Shown: positions 1 to 6,124, counted from the first letter of the stretch. The stretch is 9,086 nucleotides of DNA from Thermoleophilia bacterium (GCA_016844515.1 JAERMP010000073.1:1-9086); one strand, 5' to 3'. Notes: generated by a model not told the origin, from the letters alone. Made by a program: numbers and translations.

Positions 1-1004
1 CGTTCACGGTCTCGATCGAGGCGCGCGAGGGAGTGTCCACCGGGATCTCGGCCCACGATCGTGCGTGCACCATTCAGGTTGCGATCGATCCCGGCTCGAC
101 GCCACACGACCTCGTCCAGCCCGGCCACGTGTTCCCGTTGCGCGCGCGCCCCGGCGGCGTCCTCCGACGCACAGGGCAGACCGAGGCGGCCGTCGACCTC
201 GCGCGCCTGGCGGGGCTTATTCCGGCCGGCGTGGTCTGCGAGATCATGAACGACGACGGGACGATGGCCCGTGTGTCCGATCTCACCGCTTTCTGCGCGC
301 GCCACGAGATCAAGATGGTGACGGTCGCCGATCTCATCGAGTACCGGCGGCGCACCGAGAAGCTCGTCGAGCGGGTGGTCTCGGTCGAGCTTCCGACCGA
401 TCACGGCATGTTCCAGGCGATCGCGTATCGCGAGCTCCTGACCGGCCAGCACCATGTCGCGCTCCTCAAGGGAGAGGTCGAAGGCGCGGAGAACGTGCTC
501 GTCCGCGTGCACTCCGAGTGTCTGACCGGCGACGTGTTCCACTCAGTCCTCTGCGACTGCGGCGAGCAGCTCGAGCAGGCGCTCGCATGCATCGAGGCCG
601 AGGGCAGCGGCGTCCTGCTCTACATGGGGCAGGAGGGGCGGGGGATCGGGCTCCTGAACAAGCTCAGGGCGTACGAGCTCCAGGAGTCGGGGCTCGACAC
701 CGTCGAGGCGAACCTCGAGCTCGGCTTCCCGGCGGACGCGAGGGAGTGGGGGATCGGAAACCAGATCCTCGCCGACCTGGGCCTCACGACGATTCGCATC
801 CTCACCAACAATCCTCGGAAGCTCACCGGGCTCGACGGATTCGGCCTCTCGGTGGTCGAGCAGGTGCCGATCGAGGTCGAGCCGAAGCCCGAGAACGCAC
901 GCTATCTCGCCGCCAAGCGTGAGAAGCTCGGACATACCTTTACGAAGCTCCATCACCAAGGTGCGCGGCTCGAGCCCGAGCCGCGCCCGGAGGACGAGAA
1001 GTGA
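1..1004 (+). CDS. ribBA: Bifunctional 3,4-dihydroxy-2-butanone 4-phosphate synthase / GTP cyclohydrolase II (5' truncated)
   Basis: Two cytosolic riboflavin-precursor enzymes are fused: one makes dihydroxybutanone phosphate from ribulose 5-phosphate, the other opens GTP. The reading frame is open from base 3, beginning [10 protein letters not shown], which matches the middle of RibB; roughly the first 90 residues lie outside the window. Synthase signatures seen are [26 protein letters not shown] and [11 protein letters not shown]. The cyclohydrolase half has the zinc ligands in HSECLTGD and CDCGEQL, then [21 protein letters not shown] and LTNNPRK. Two positions are odd. The synthase GHTEA motif reads GQTEA (codon 177-179), losing a metal-binding histidine, and the usual RQEGR reads GQEGR (codon 627-629). 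The stop overlaps the ribH start in GTGA, so the two genes are probably translationally coupled. The family assignment is certain; synthase activity is open to question. Confidence 0.96.
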   Translation, partial: FTVSIEAREGVSTGISAHDRACTIQVAIDPGSTPHDLVQPGHVFPLRARPGGVLRRTGQTEAAVDLARLAGLIPAGVVCEIMNDDGTMARVSDLTAFCARHEIKMVTVADLIEYRRRTEKLVERVVSVELPTDHGMFQAIAYRELLTGQHHVALLKGEVEGAENVLVRVHSECLTGDVFHSVLCDCGEQLEQALACIEAEGSGVLLYMGQEGRGIGLLNKLRAYELQESGLDTVEANLELGFPADAREWGIGNQILADLGLTTIRILTNNPRKLTGLDGFGLSVVEQVPIEVEPKPENARYLAAKREKLGHTFTKLHHQGARLEPEPRPEDEK

Positions 1005-1792
1005 CCAGCCGCGATATCGACGACTCGAGCGAGAACGTCCTTTCGGATTGGCCGAACCAGGCCGAGCCGGAGGACGTCGAGGCCAAAGAGGACGAGCTCG
1101 GGACGACCGACGACGATGGAGCCCAGGCCTGGGGGACGTCGAGCGCGACGGCTGAGCCAGAGGAGGGCGACTCCGACGTGGTTGCCATTGCGGAGCCGGA
1201 GACGACATTCGAACCGGTTGAGGACGAGGCGCCCTTCGAGCCGGAGGTGTCCGAGGACGACGGCGCGCCGATCCACGTCGAGCTCTCTCACGAGCACGCT
1301 GCGGGCGACCTCCACATCCCTGACGGGTACGCAGTGCTCGAGGGCGAGGCCGAGGGAGGCCGACGCGCGGTCGGCATCGTCGTCTCTCGCTTCAACGGGA
1401 AGGTGACGACGAAGCTCCTCGACCGTGCGCTCGAGGAGCTCGAAGCGGCTGGCGTCCAGCAGGAGACCATCACGATCATGGTCGTTCCCGGGGCGTTCGA
1501 GCTACCGCTTGCGGCAACTGCCCTGGCCAAGACGCGTCGCTTCGCGTGCATCGTCGCGCTCGGCTGCATCATTCGCGGCGACACTCCGCACTTCGACTAC
1601 GTCGCGAGCGAGGCGGCGAGCGGGCTCCAGCTCGCGGCGCTGGAGACGGGCGTTCCGGTCTCGTTCGGCGTGCTCACGCTCGACCGGGTCGAACAGGCGG
1701 ATCCGCGCATCGAGAAGGGCGCCGAGGCCGTCCGCAGCGCACTCGAGATGGCCGATCTCTTTTCCCAGCTGAGAGCGGCCGCAGCTCGTTGA
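1001..1792 (+). CDS. ribH: 6,7-dimethyl-8-ribityllumazine synthase with long acidic N-terminal extension
   Basis: This enzyme condenses dihydroxybutanone phosphate with the pyrimidine derived from GTP, the penultimate riboflavin step, and usually forms pentamers or 60-mer shells. The core spans about residues 111-258: [38 protein letters not shown] with the catalytic His, [13 protein letters not shown] and [12 protein letters not shown]. The loop after EQAD is shorter than in E. coli RibH, lacking most of the AG-x-K-x-GN stretch. Residues 1-110 are extra: about 31 Asp/Glu against two Lys/Arg in the first 90, with many Pro, Ala and Ser, so probably disordered. The GTG start at 1001 is supported by GGAGG at 989-993, seven bases upstream, and by the GTGA overlap with ribBA. 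A short RibH would start near 1334 (GTG) instead. The last codons (RAAAAR and stop) overlap the start of a repeat. Confidence 0.95.
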   Translation: MTSRDIDDSSENVLSDWPNQAEPEDVEAKEDELGTTDDDGAQAWGTSSATAEPEEGDSDVVAIAEPETTFEPVEDEAPFEPEVSEDDGAPIHVELSHEHAAGDLHIPDGYAVLEGEAEGGRRAVGIVVSRFNGKVTTKLLDRALEELEAAGVQQETITIMVVPGAFELPLAATALAKTRRFACIVALGCIIRGDTPHFDYVASEAASGLQLAALETGVPVSFGVLTLDRVEQADPRIEKGAEAVRSALEMADLFSQLRAAAAR

Positions 1793-1867
1793 CGTGAGTC
1801 GCGGCTGAGCCGGAGCAACGACAGCGCTCGCGAAGCGAGCGCCTTTAGGGATTTCCGCTGCGCAACA
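1779..1867 (+). repeat. 89-bp direct repeat, copy 1
   Basis: From CCGCAGCTCG to TGCGCAACA this segment recurs 96 bases downstream. The first 80 bases (1779-1858) match 1875-1954 with one difference (T1828 versus G1924). The last nine (1859-1867) match 1990-1998, after a 35-nt insert in copy 2. Copy 1 starts inside ribH and includes its TGA stop. It contains a perfect 8-bp stem with a GAA loop at 1824-1842. No convincing protein is encoded here. It resembles an intergenic repetitive element, and I infer that relatives occur elsewhere in the genome. Confidence 0.92.
1824..1842 (+). terminator. Possible terminator hairpin after ribH
   Basis: GCGCTCGC and GCGAGCGC form a perfect 8-bp stem around a GAA triloop, followed by CTTTAGGGATTT, about 32 bases after the ribH stop. 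The stem is strong but the T-tract is weak and interrupted, so intrinsic termination is only possible. In repeat copy 2 the same hairpin carries one G-A mismatch (G1924). The structure may simply be part of the repeat. Confidence 0.25.
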
Positions 1868-1874
1868 TGTCCGC

Positions 1875-1998
1875 CCGCAGCTCGTTGACGTGAGTCGCGG
1901 CTGAGCCGGAGCAACGACAGCGCGCGCGAAGCGAGCGCCTTTAGGGATTTCCGCGCGGCACGGAGTTCCGAGTAGGAACTTCGTGCCGCTGCGCAACA
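1875..1998 (+). repeat. 89-bp direct repeat, copy 2, interrupted by a 35-nt hairpin
   Basis: Bases 1875-1954 repeat 1779-1858 with one substitution, and 1990-1998 repeat 1859-1867 exactly. The 35 bases between (1955-1989) are absent from copy 1 and form a complete hairpin. The seven bases 1868-1874 separate the two copies. Copy 2 ends three bases before the likely rpmB promoter hexamer. Two copies 96 bp apart with one substitution point to recent duplication or recent paired insertion. Confidence 0.92.
1955..1989 (+). repeat. 35-nt palindromic insert upstream of rpmB
   Basis: A 15-bp stem (1955-1969 with 1975-1989) closes a 5-base loop, GAGTA. Eight pairs GCGGCACG/CGTGCCGC are followed by one G-T pair (a wobble in RNA) and six pairs AGTTCC/GGAACT. 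Its boundaries coincide exactly with the break in repeat copy 2, so it looks like a discrete inserted or excised unit. No T-run follows, so it is not a standard intrinsic terminator. It ends 27 bases before the rpmB start and overlaps where a -35 element would fall. Confidence 0.85.
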
Positions 1999-2000
1999 GG

Positions 2001-2006
2001 TAGGAT
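2001..2006 (+). promoter_or_regulatory. Possible -10 element of rpmB (TAGGAT)
   Basis: TAGGAT fits the TANNNT -10 pattern and ends ten bases before the ATG at 2017, so a transcript would have only a few bases of leader. No clear -35 is seen; its expected place lies in the right arm of the 35-nt hairpin. The AGGTAGG here is also purine-rich, but its spacing of 12 from the ATG is long for a ribosome binding site. Confidence 0.35.
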
Positions 2007-2016
2007 GCTCGGCCGC

Positions 2017-2208
2017 ATGTCCAAGATCTGCGCCATCTGCGGGAAGAAGCCCGGCTTCGGCAACAGCCGCAGCCATTCGATGGTGGCCACGAAGCGCCGC
2101 TTCAACCCGAACCTGCAGCGCGTTCGCGTCATGCTCGACGGGCATGCGACGCGCGCCTACGTCTGTACGCGCTGCCTGAAGGCCGGCAAAGTCAAAAAAG
2201 CCCTCTAG
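2017..2208 (+). CDS. rpmB: 50S ribosomal protein L28
   Basis: L28 is a small basic protein of the large ribosomal subunit. The 63-residue product starts MSKICAICGKKP, then has SHSMVATKRRFNPNLQRV and AYVCTRCLKAGKV, all typical of L28. Cys5/Cys8 and Cys50/Cys53 form two CxxC pairs, so this is the zinc-binding (C+) form. I chose the ATG at 2017 because the family starts at this point; an in-frame ATG at 2005 would add four atypical residues (MLGR) and overlap the putative -10. The gene lies directly after the interrupted repeat. It is followed after 27 bases by the Asp23-family gene, a pairing related to the rpmB/yloU neighbourhood of Bacillus, although there the genes are divergent. Confidence 0.95.
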   Translation: MSKICAICGKKPGFGNSRSHSMVATKRRFNPNLQRVRVMLDGHATRAYVCTRCLKAGKVKKAL

Positions 2209-2223
2209 GGCTCGCTCGCCGTT

Positions 2224-2229
2224 TAAGCT
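2224..2229 (+). promoter_or_regulatory. Possible -10 element of a leaderless Asp23-family transcript (TAAGCT)
   Basis: TAAGCT fits TANNNT and lies six bases before the GTG at 2236, the geometry seen for leaderless transcripts in actinobacteria. No Shine-Dalgarno-like sequence precedes this GTG, which supports leaderless initiation. No clear -35 is visible. Confidence 0.4.
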
Positions 2230-2235
2230 CGCGGC

Positions 2236-2589
2236 GTGGAACGTGAGCAGTTCGTGATCGCCTCGACCGAGCTCGGCACCATCGCGGTCTCGATGGACGC
2301 CGTCGCGCAGATCGTCGGACAGGCTGCGGCAGAGAGCTATGGGGTCGTCGCGCTCGCGGGTCGCGGGCGGTTCTCCCGTCTCTTCCCGTGGGGCATCAAG
2401 AAGGGCGTCGATGTCGAAAGGCGCGACGACGGGCTTGCGATCGAGCTTCGGATCGTCGTCGAACACGGACTCAAGCTCGCGGAGGTTGCGGCGACGGTTC
2501 GCTCACGGGTCGAGTACGAGCTCGAGCGGATGCTCGGCGTCCCCGTCGCGGCCCTCGAGGTGCACATCGACGGAGTGAGGTCGAGCTAG
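2236..2589 (+). CDS. Asp23/Gls24 family (YloU-like) protein
   Basis: The product has 117 residues. It matches the small Asp23/YloU family, members of which are linked to envelope stress and to a partnership with DAK/FakA-type genes. Seen are TELGTIAVSMDAVAQIVGQ near the N-terminus, SYGVVALAGRGR, GIKKGVDVE, an LAIELRIVVEHG strand and LAEVAATVRSRVEYELERMLG, ending in VAALEVHIDGV. No signal peptide or membrane segment is present, so it is cytosolic. The start is GTG with no Shine-Dalgarno sequence. The stop TAG (2587-2589) lies inside the CTAG end of the palindromic element that follows. A fakA/DAK gene, often next door in other bacteria, is absent; accA follows instead. The precise role is unknown. 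Confidence 0.88.
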   Translation: MEREQFVIASTELGTIAVSMDAVAQIVGQAAAESYGVVALAGRGRFSRLFPWGIKKGVDVERRDDGLAIELRIVVEHGLKLAEVAATVRSRVEYELERMLGVPVAALEVHIDGVRSS

Positions 2590-2753
2590 TGGTCTCTCCG
2601 AGAGGTACGGCACTCCTTCGCGCGGCTGCGAACACAGCGCATGCCGTCGTCCTCAGTCGGCCACATACCTTCTGGTATGCGGCCTCCCTGCGTCCTAGGC
2701 CTGCTCGGTTCTCGCCGGCGAAGGGGCACCGGACTTCCCGGAGAGACCACTAG
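2586..2753. mobile_element. 168-bp imperfect palindrome with terminal inverted repeats, MITE-like
   Basis: The ends are 15-bp perfect inverted repeats, CTAGTGGTCTCTCCG (2586-2600) and its complement (2739-2753). The whole interval is self-complementary with gaps: about three quarters of positions pair when 2586-2669 is aligned to the complement of 2674-2753. A perfect CATACC/GGTATG stem around TTCT forms the centre (2664-2679), flanked by GGCC on both sides. Both ends finish in CTAG, which could be a 4-bp target duplication. No transposase or credible ORF is inside. It fills the space between the Asp23 gene and accA, holding the stop of one and ending three bases before the start of the other. 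It could be a non-autonomous transposon or a structured RNA leader. Confidence 0.8.
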
Positions 2754-2756
2754 GCC

Positions 2757-3695
2757 GTGGCCAGCGAAGCGGAGATGCGGCTGCGCGAGCGGCTCAGTAA
2801 GCTCGCCGGCATGAAGCTCCTGCGTGGGACGAAGCTCAGTGGTGAGCTCGAGCGGCTCCAGGATCAACTCGACCGCCTTCGCGCCGAGCCCACCGCGGAG
2901 GAGATCTGGAACTCGGTCGAGCTGGCGCGGCACCAAGACCGCCCCTACACCCTCGACTACGTGGAGCGCATGTTCGACGACTTCTTCGAGCTCCACGGTG
3001 ATCGCGGCCGAGCGGATGATCCCGCGCTCGTGACCGGTCTGGGAAAGCTCGACGGTCGGACAGTCGTCCTCGTCGGCCACCAGAAAGGCCGTGATCTCAA
3101 AGAGCGGACCAAGCGGAACTTCGGGATGGCCTATCCGGAGGGCTATCGCAAGGCGATGCGCGCGATGGCGCTTGCGGACCGCCATGGCTTCCCACTAATC
3201 ACGATGATCGACACACCGGGGGCGTACCCCGGCGTCGCTGCCGAGCAGCACGGCCAGGGCGGCGCGATCGCTCGGTCGCAAGCCGCAATGGCGCGGTTGT
3301 CCGTGCCTACGGTGGCCTGTGTCATCGGAGAAGGGGGCTCGGGAGGCGCTGTTGCGGTCGCCGTCGCCGATCGCGTGCTCATGCAGGAGCACGCCATCTA
3401 CTCGGTGATCTCACCAGAGGGGTGCGCCGCCATCCTGTGGCGAGACGCTTCCGAAGCCCGAAAGGCCGCCGCGGCGTTCAAGCCCGACGCGGCTCACTGT
3501 CTCGAGCTCGGTGTCATCGACGCAATCGTGGCCGAGCCCGAGGGAGGCGCTCACCTGGATACCGACGCGGCCGCATTGCTCCTGGAGCAGGGGATTCTGG
3601 AGGCGCTCGACGAGATCGACAGGCTCGATCCGGTGGAGCGGCGCCGCCAGAGGCGCGCGAAGTACCGAACGATGGGGGTTTTGGCCTCCGAATAG
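2757..3695 (+). CDS. accA: Acetyl-CoA carboxylase carboxyltransferase subunit alpha
   Basis: AccA pairs with AccD to transfer CO2 from carboxybiotin to acetyl-CoA, giving malonyl-CoA for fatty acid synthesis. The 312 residues match the usual length (319 in E. coli). Seen are a charged N-terminal helical region (residues 7-43), ARHQDRPYTLDYV, FELHGDRGRADDPA, VGHQKGRDLKER, NFGMAYPEGYRKAMR, IDTPGAYPGV, the oxyanion-type glycine motif GEGGSGGA (191-198), SVISPEGCAAILW and a C-terminal basic tail RRRQRRAKYRTMG. I chose the GTG at 2757; an ATG at 2775 is possible. The only Shine-Dalgarno-like sequence, GGAGAGA (2740-2746), lies within the right arm of the preceding palindrome. AccD and the biotin subunits are not in the window. 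Confidence 0.95.
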   Translation: MASEAEMRLRERLSKLAGMKLLRGTKLSGELERLQDQLDRLRAEPTAEEIWNSVELARHQDRPYTLDYVERMFDDFFELHGDRGRADDPALVTGLGKLDGRTVVLVGHQKGRDLKERTKRNFGMAYPEGYRKAMRAMALADRHGFPLITMIDTPGAYPGVAAEQHGQGGAIARSQAAMARLSVPTVACVIGEGGSGGAVAVAVADRVLMQEHAIYSVISPEGCAAILWRDASEARKAAAAFKPDAAHCLELGVIDAIVAEPEGGAHLDTDAAALLLEQGILEALDEIDRLDPVERRRQRRAKYRTMGVLASE

Positions 3696-3811
3696 CCCTA
3701 TTTCGGCTTTTCCCCACCTTCCACAGGCTTATCCCCTGGTGCTAAAGACCTCTGAGCAGGGAAATTGCCCATCTTGCAGCTACTTGGTAAAGAAAGCGTT
3801 GCGCTTCAGGC

Positions 3812-3817
3812 GACAAT
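3812..3817 (+). promoter_or_regulatory. Possible -10 element of ligD (GACAAT)
   Basis: GACAAT resembles TATAAT at four of six positions and ends six bases before the GTG at 3824, the same geometry as at the Asp23 gene. No good -35 at normal spacing is seen. The 128-base gap between accA and ligD (3696-3823) shows nothing else clear. Confidence 0.25.
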
Positions 3818-3823
3818 CCACAG

Positions 3824-6124
3824 GTGAGCCTGGACGAGTACCGCCGCCGTCGGAGGCCCGACAAGACGCCTGAGCCCTTCGGAAAGGCACAAGCACCAGC
3901 GGACCAGCCGCGCTTCGTCGTTCAGCGGCACGCGGCGCGAAGGCTCCACTACGATTTCCGGCTCGAGCGAGACGGCGCTTTGGCGAGCTGGGCGGTGCCG
4001 AAAGGGGTACCGCTCCGCCATGGCGAGCGCCATCTCGCGGTGCACGTCGAGGATCACCCACTCGAATACGCGGATTTTGAAGGAACGATTCCGGCCGGCC
4101 AGTACGGCGCAGGAACCGTCGAGATCTGGGACCGTGGCACGTACGAGCTCGTGGAAGAGAAGCAGGACGGCGGTCTAACGGTTCAACTGCACGGAAGCCG
4201 GCTCGTCGGGCTCTGGACACTCGTCCCAGCTCGCCTCGGCGGCGATCCGAAGAACTGGCTGCTCCTGAGGAAGGATGGCGCGCGCGAGGTTGCTGCCCGC
4301 TACTCACCGATGCTCGCGACGCCATCCGAGACGCTTCCGACCGGCCAGGGGTGGGTCTACGAACCCAAGTGGGACGGATTCCGGGCGCTCGTCACCGTTG
4401 TGGGCGGAGAGGTTACGCTCACCAGCCGGAACGGCAAGGACCTAACCGAGCGATTCCGCGAGGTAGCCCGAGCTGCGCAACTGGCGATTCGTTCGGCAGA
4501 CGCGATCCTCGACGGGGAGATCTGTGCCCTGGACGAGCAGGGCCGATCCCGGTTCTCGCTGCTCCAGGAGGGAACGGGAACGCTCGCGCTCGTTCTGTTC
4601 GATCTCTTGGAGGTGGATTCGGAGTCACTCTTGGACGAGCCACTCCGGGAGCGGAGAGGACGTCTCGAGACTCTGGTTCAGCGAGGTGGGCAGGTTCTCG
4701 TCTCGCCACAGTTCGATGACGGCGATGCGTTGCTCGCCGCGGCTCGCGCCCAAGAGCTCGAAGGGGTGGTCGCGAAGCGAGCCGACTCCCGCTACCGGCC
4801 GGGGCGGCGGAGCGGCGACTGGCACAAGGTGAAGCTCCGCCGCACCCAGGAGGTCGTCGTCGTCGGGTACACGCGTGGACAGGGAAGGCGCTCGAGTGGT
4901 TTCGGGGCGCTAGTTGTGGCCGTGCACGACTCAGGAGGTCTTCGCTGGGCCGGGAACGTCGGAACCGGATTCGGCTATGAAGAGATCGATCGGCTGCTCG
5001 GGCTCCTGAGGCCACTCGAGCGCGCGGACTCACCGCTCGCCGTGACTCCGAGGATGGCGCGAGTTCGCCGCTCCGACGTCGTCTGGGTCGAGCCGAGACT
5101 CGTCGCGGAGGTGGAGTTCGCGGAGTGGACGCGGGAGGGACGCCTGCGCGCGCCCGTGTATGTCCGGATGCGCGAGGACATGCACGCTGGCGACATCCGC
5201 CGCGAGCGGGCGCCGGTTTCGCCGATGTTTAAGCGCGGCCGGCGCGAGCTGCGGCTCTCCAACCTGGACAAACCGTTCTGGCCCGAGGAGGGTATTACGA
5301 AGGGCGACCTGATCGCCTACTACCGCGATGTCGCGGCGGTGCTCGTCCCGCACCTGCGCGGCCGACCGTTCACCATGAAGCGTTACCCCGACGGGTGGCA
5401 GGGCAAGAACTTCTTCCAGAAGCAGTCGCCGTCCCACATGCCGCCCTGGATTCGGCGAGCACCGTTTCCGGCGTCGACGCGCGCGGGCGAGAAGAAGGTC
5501 ATCGACTACGCGCTGGTCGACGACGAGCTGGCGCTGCTGTGGATGGTGAACATGGGCTGCATCGATCTGCATACGTGGGCGTCGCGCGCCGATCGCCCGG
5601 ACAAGCCGGACTGGGTCATGTTCGATCTCGACCCGTCCGAAGGCTCCGGCTTCGAGGAGGTGATCGAGGTCGCAAGGCTCGTGAAGCAGGCACTCGATCT
5701 GCTCGAGCTCGAGAGCTTCCCGAAGACCTCCGGCTCCCGCGGCATCCATGTACTCGTGCCGATCGCGCGGCGGCATTCGTTCGCCGTCGTTCGGGAGTTC
5801 GCTGGGATCGTTGCAGGAGCGCTTGCGCGCACCCATCCGGGGCTCGTGACGACGGAGTGGGCAAAGGAGAAGCGGCACGGGGTTCTCGTCGATGCGAATC
5901 AGAACGGGCCGGGGAAAACCAACGCCTCCGTCTACTCCGTGCGACCGCGAGCAGGTGCGCCGGTCTCGACGCCCATGCGCTGGGAAGAGGTCGCCTCAGG
6001 CCTCGACCCGCTGGCGTTCACGATGGACGCGGTGCTCGACCGGGTTGCCCACGACGGCGATCTGTTCGCGGGTGCCCTCGGAGGCAAGCAGTCGCTCAAG
6101 CAGGCGCTGAAGGCTCTTCGCTGA
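3824..6124 (+). CDS. ligD: Multifunctional DNA end-joining ligase LigD (PE-LIG-POL)
   Basis: LigD repairs double-strand breaks with Ku by trimming, filling and sealing ends. The 766 residues hold three domains. The 3'-phosphoesterase (about 1-155) has H36, H42, D44, R46 in HAARRLHYDFR and H78/Y82 in DHPLEY; the spacing equals that of the Pseudomonas enzyme. The ATP-dependent ligase (about 160-440) has the adenylated Lys182 in EPKWDGFR, LFDLL, EGVVAKR and WHKVKLRR. The polymerase/primase (about 475-750) has LDKPFWP, TMKRYPDG, the catalytic DLDP (D601, D603), SGSRGIHV and a third Asp (D690) in DANQN. The order matches Pseudomonas rather than mycobacterial LigD (POL-PE-LIG). All catalytic residues appear intact. 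The start is GTG without a clear Shine-Dalgarno. Its last 29 bases overlap the convergent acetyltransferase gene. No Ku gene is visible. Confidence 0.97.
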   Translation: MSLDEYRRRRRPDKTPEPFGKAQAPADQPRFVVQRHAARRLHYDFRLERDGALASWAVPKGVPLRHGERHLAVHVEDHPLEYADFEGTIPAGQYGAGTVEIWDRGTYELVEEKQDGGLTVQLHGSRLVGLWTLVPARLGGDPKNWLLLRKDGAREVAARYSPMLATPSETLPTGQGWVYEPKWDGFRALVTVVGGEVTLTSRNGKDLTERFREVARAAQLAIRSADAILDGEICALDEQGRSRFSLLQEGTGTLALVLFDLLEVDSESLLDEPLRERRGRLETLVQRGGQVLVSPQFDDGDALLAAARAQELEGVVAKRADSRYRPGRRSGDWHKVKLRRTQEVVVVGYTRGQGRRSSGFGALVVAVHDSGGLRWAGNVGTGFGYEEIDRLLGLLRPLERADSPLAVTPRMARVRRSDVVWVEPRLVAEVEFAEWTREGRLRAPVYVRMREDMHAGDIRRERAPVSPMFKRGRRELRLSNLDKPFWPEEGITKGDLIAYYRDVAAVLVPHLRGRPFTMKRYPDGWQGKNFFQKQSPSHMPPWIRRAPFPASTRAGEKKVIDYALVDDELALLWMVNMGCIDLHTWASRADRPDKPDWVMFDLDPSEGSGFEEVIEVARLVKQALDLLELESFPKTSGSRGIHVLVPIARRHSFAVVREFAGIVAGALARTHPGLVTTEWAKEKRHGVLVDANQNGPGKTNASVYSVRPRAGAPVSTPMRWEEVASGLDPLAFTMDAVLDRVAHDGDLFAGALGGKQSLKQALKALR

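Noticed and set aside
1001..1330. Separate small acidic gene upstream of ribH
   Set aside because: The frame continues without a stop into the lumazine synthase core, so an N-terminal extension is the simpler reading.
1502..1996. Minus-strand open frame with a duplicated peptide across the repeats
   Set aside because: The duplication reflects the DNA repeat, the frame lies antisense to ribH, and it has no family similarity. It is a shadow of the repeat sequence.
2199..2212. AGCCC-TCTA-GGGCT hairpin at the rpmB stop as a terminator
   Set aside because: The stem has only five pairs and no T-run follows on the plus strand. The A-run lies on the wrong side, so it is not convincing.
2590..2756. 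Small protein or transposase remnant in the palindrome
   Set aside because: Frames crossing it lack family similarity and run into it from the Asp23 or accA antisense frames. The sequence is explained by its self-complementarity.
3693..3710. AGCC/GGCT hairpin followed by TTTTCC as an accA terminator
   Set aside because: The stem is only four pairs with a 7-base loop, too weak to call.
3705..3830. Clustered TTATCCCC and TCCACAGG sequences resembling DnaA boxes or an origin
   Set aside because: The best matches to TTATCCACA are only seven of nine, there are few of them, no AT-rich unwinding region exists, and no replication gene is nearby.
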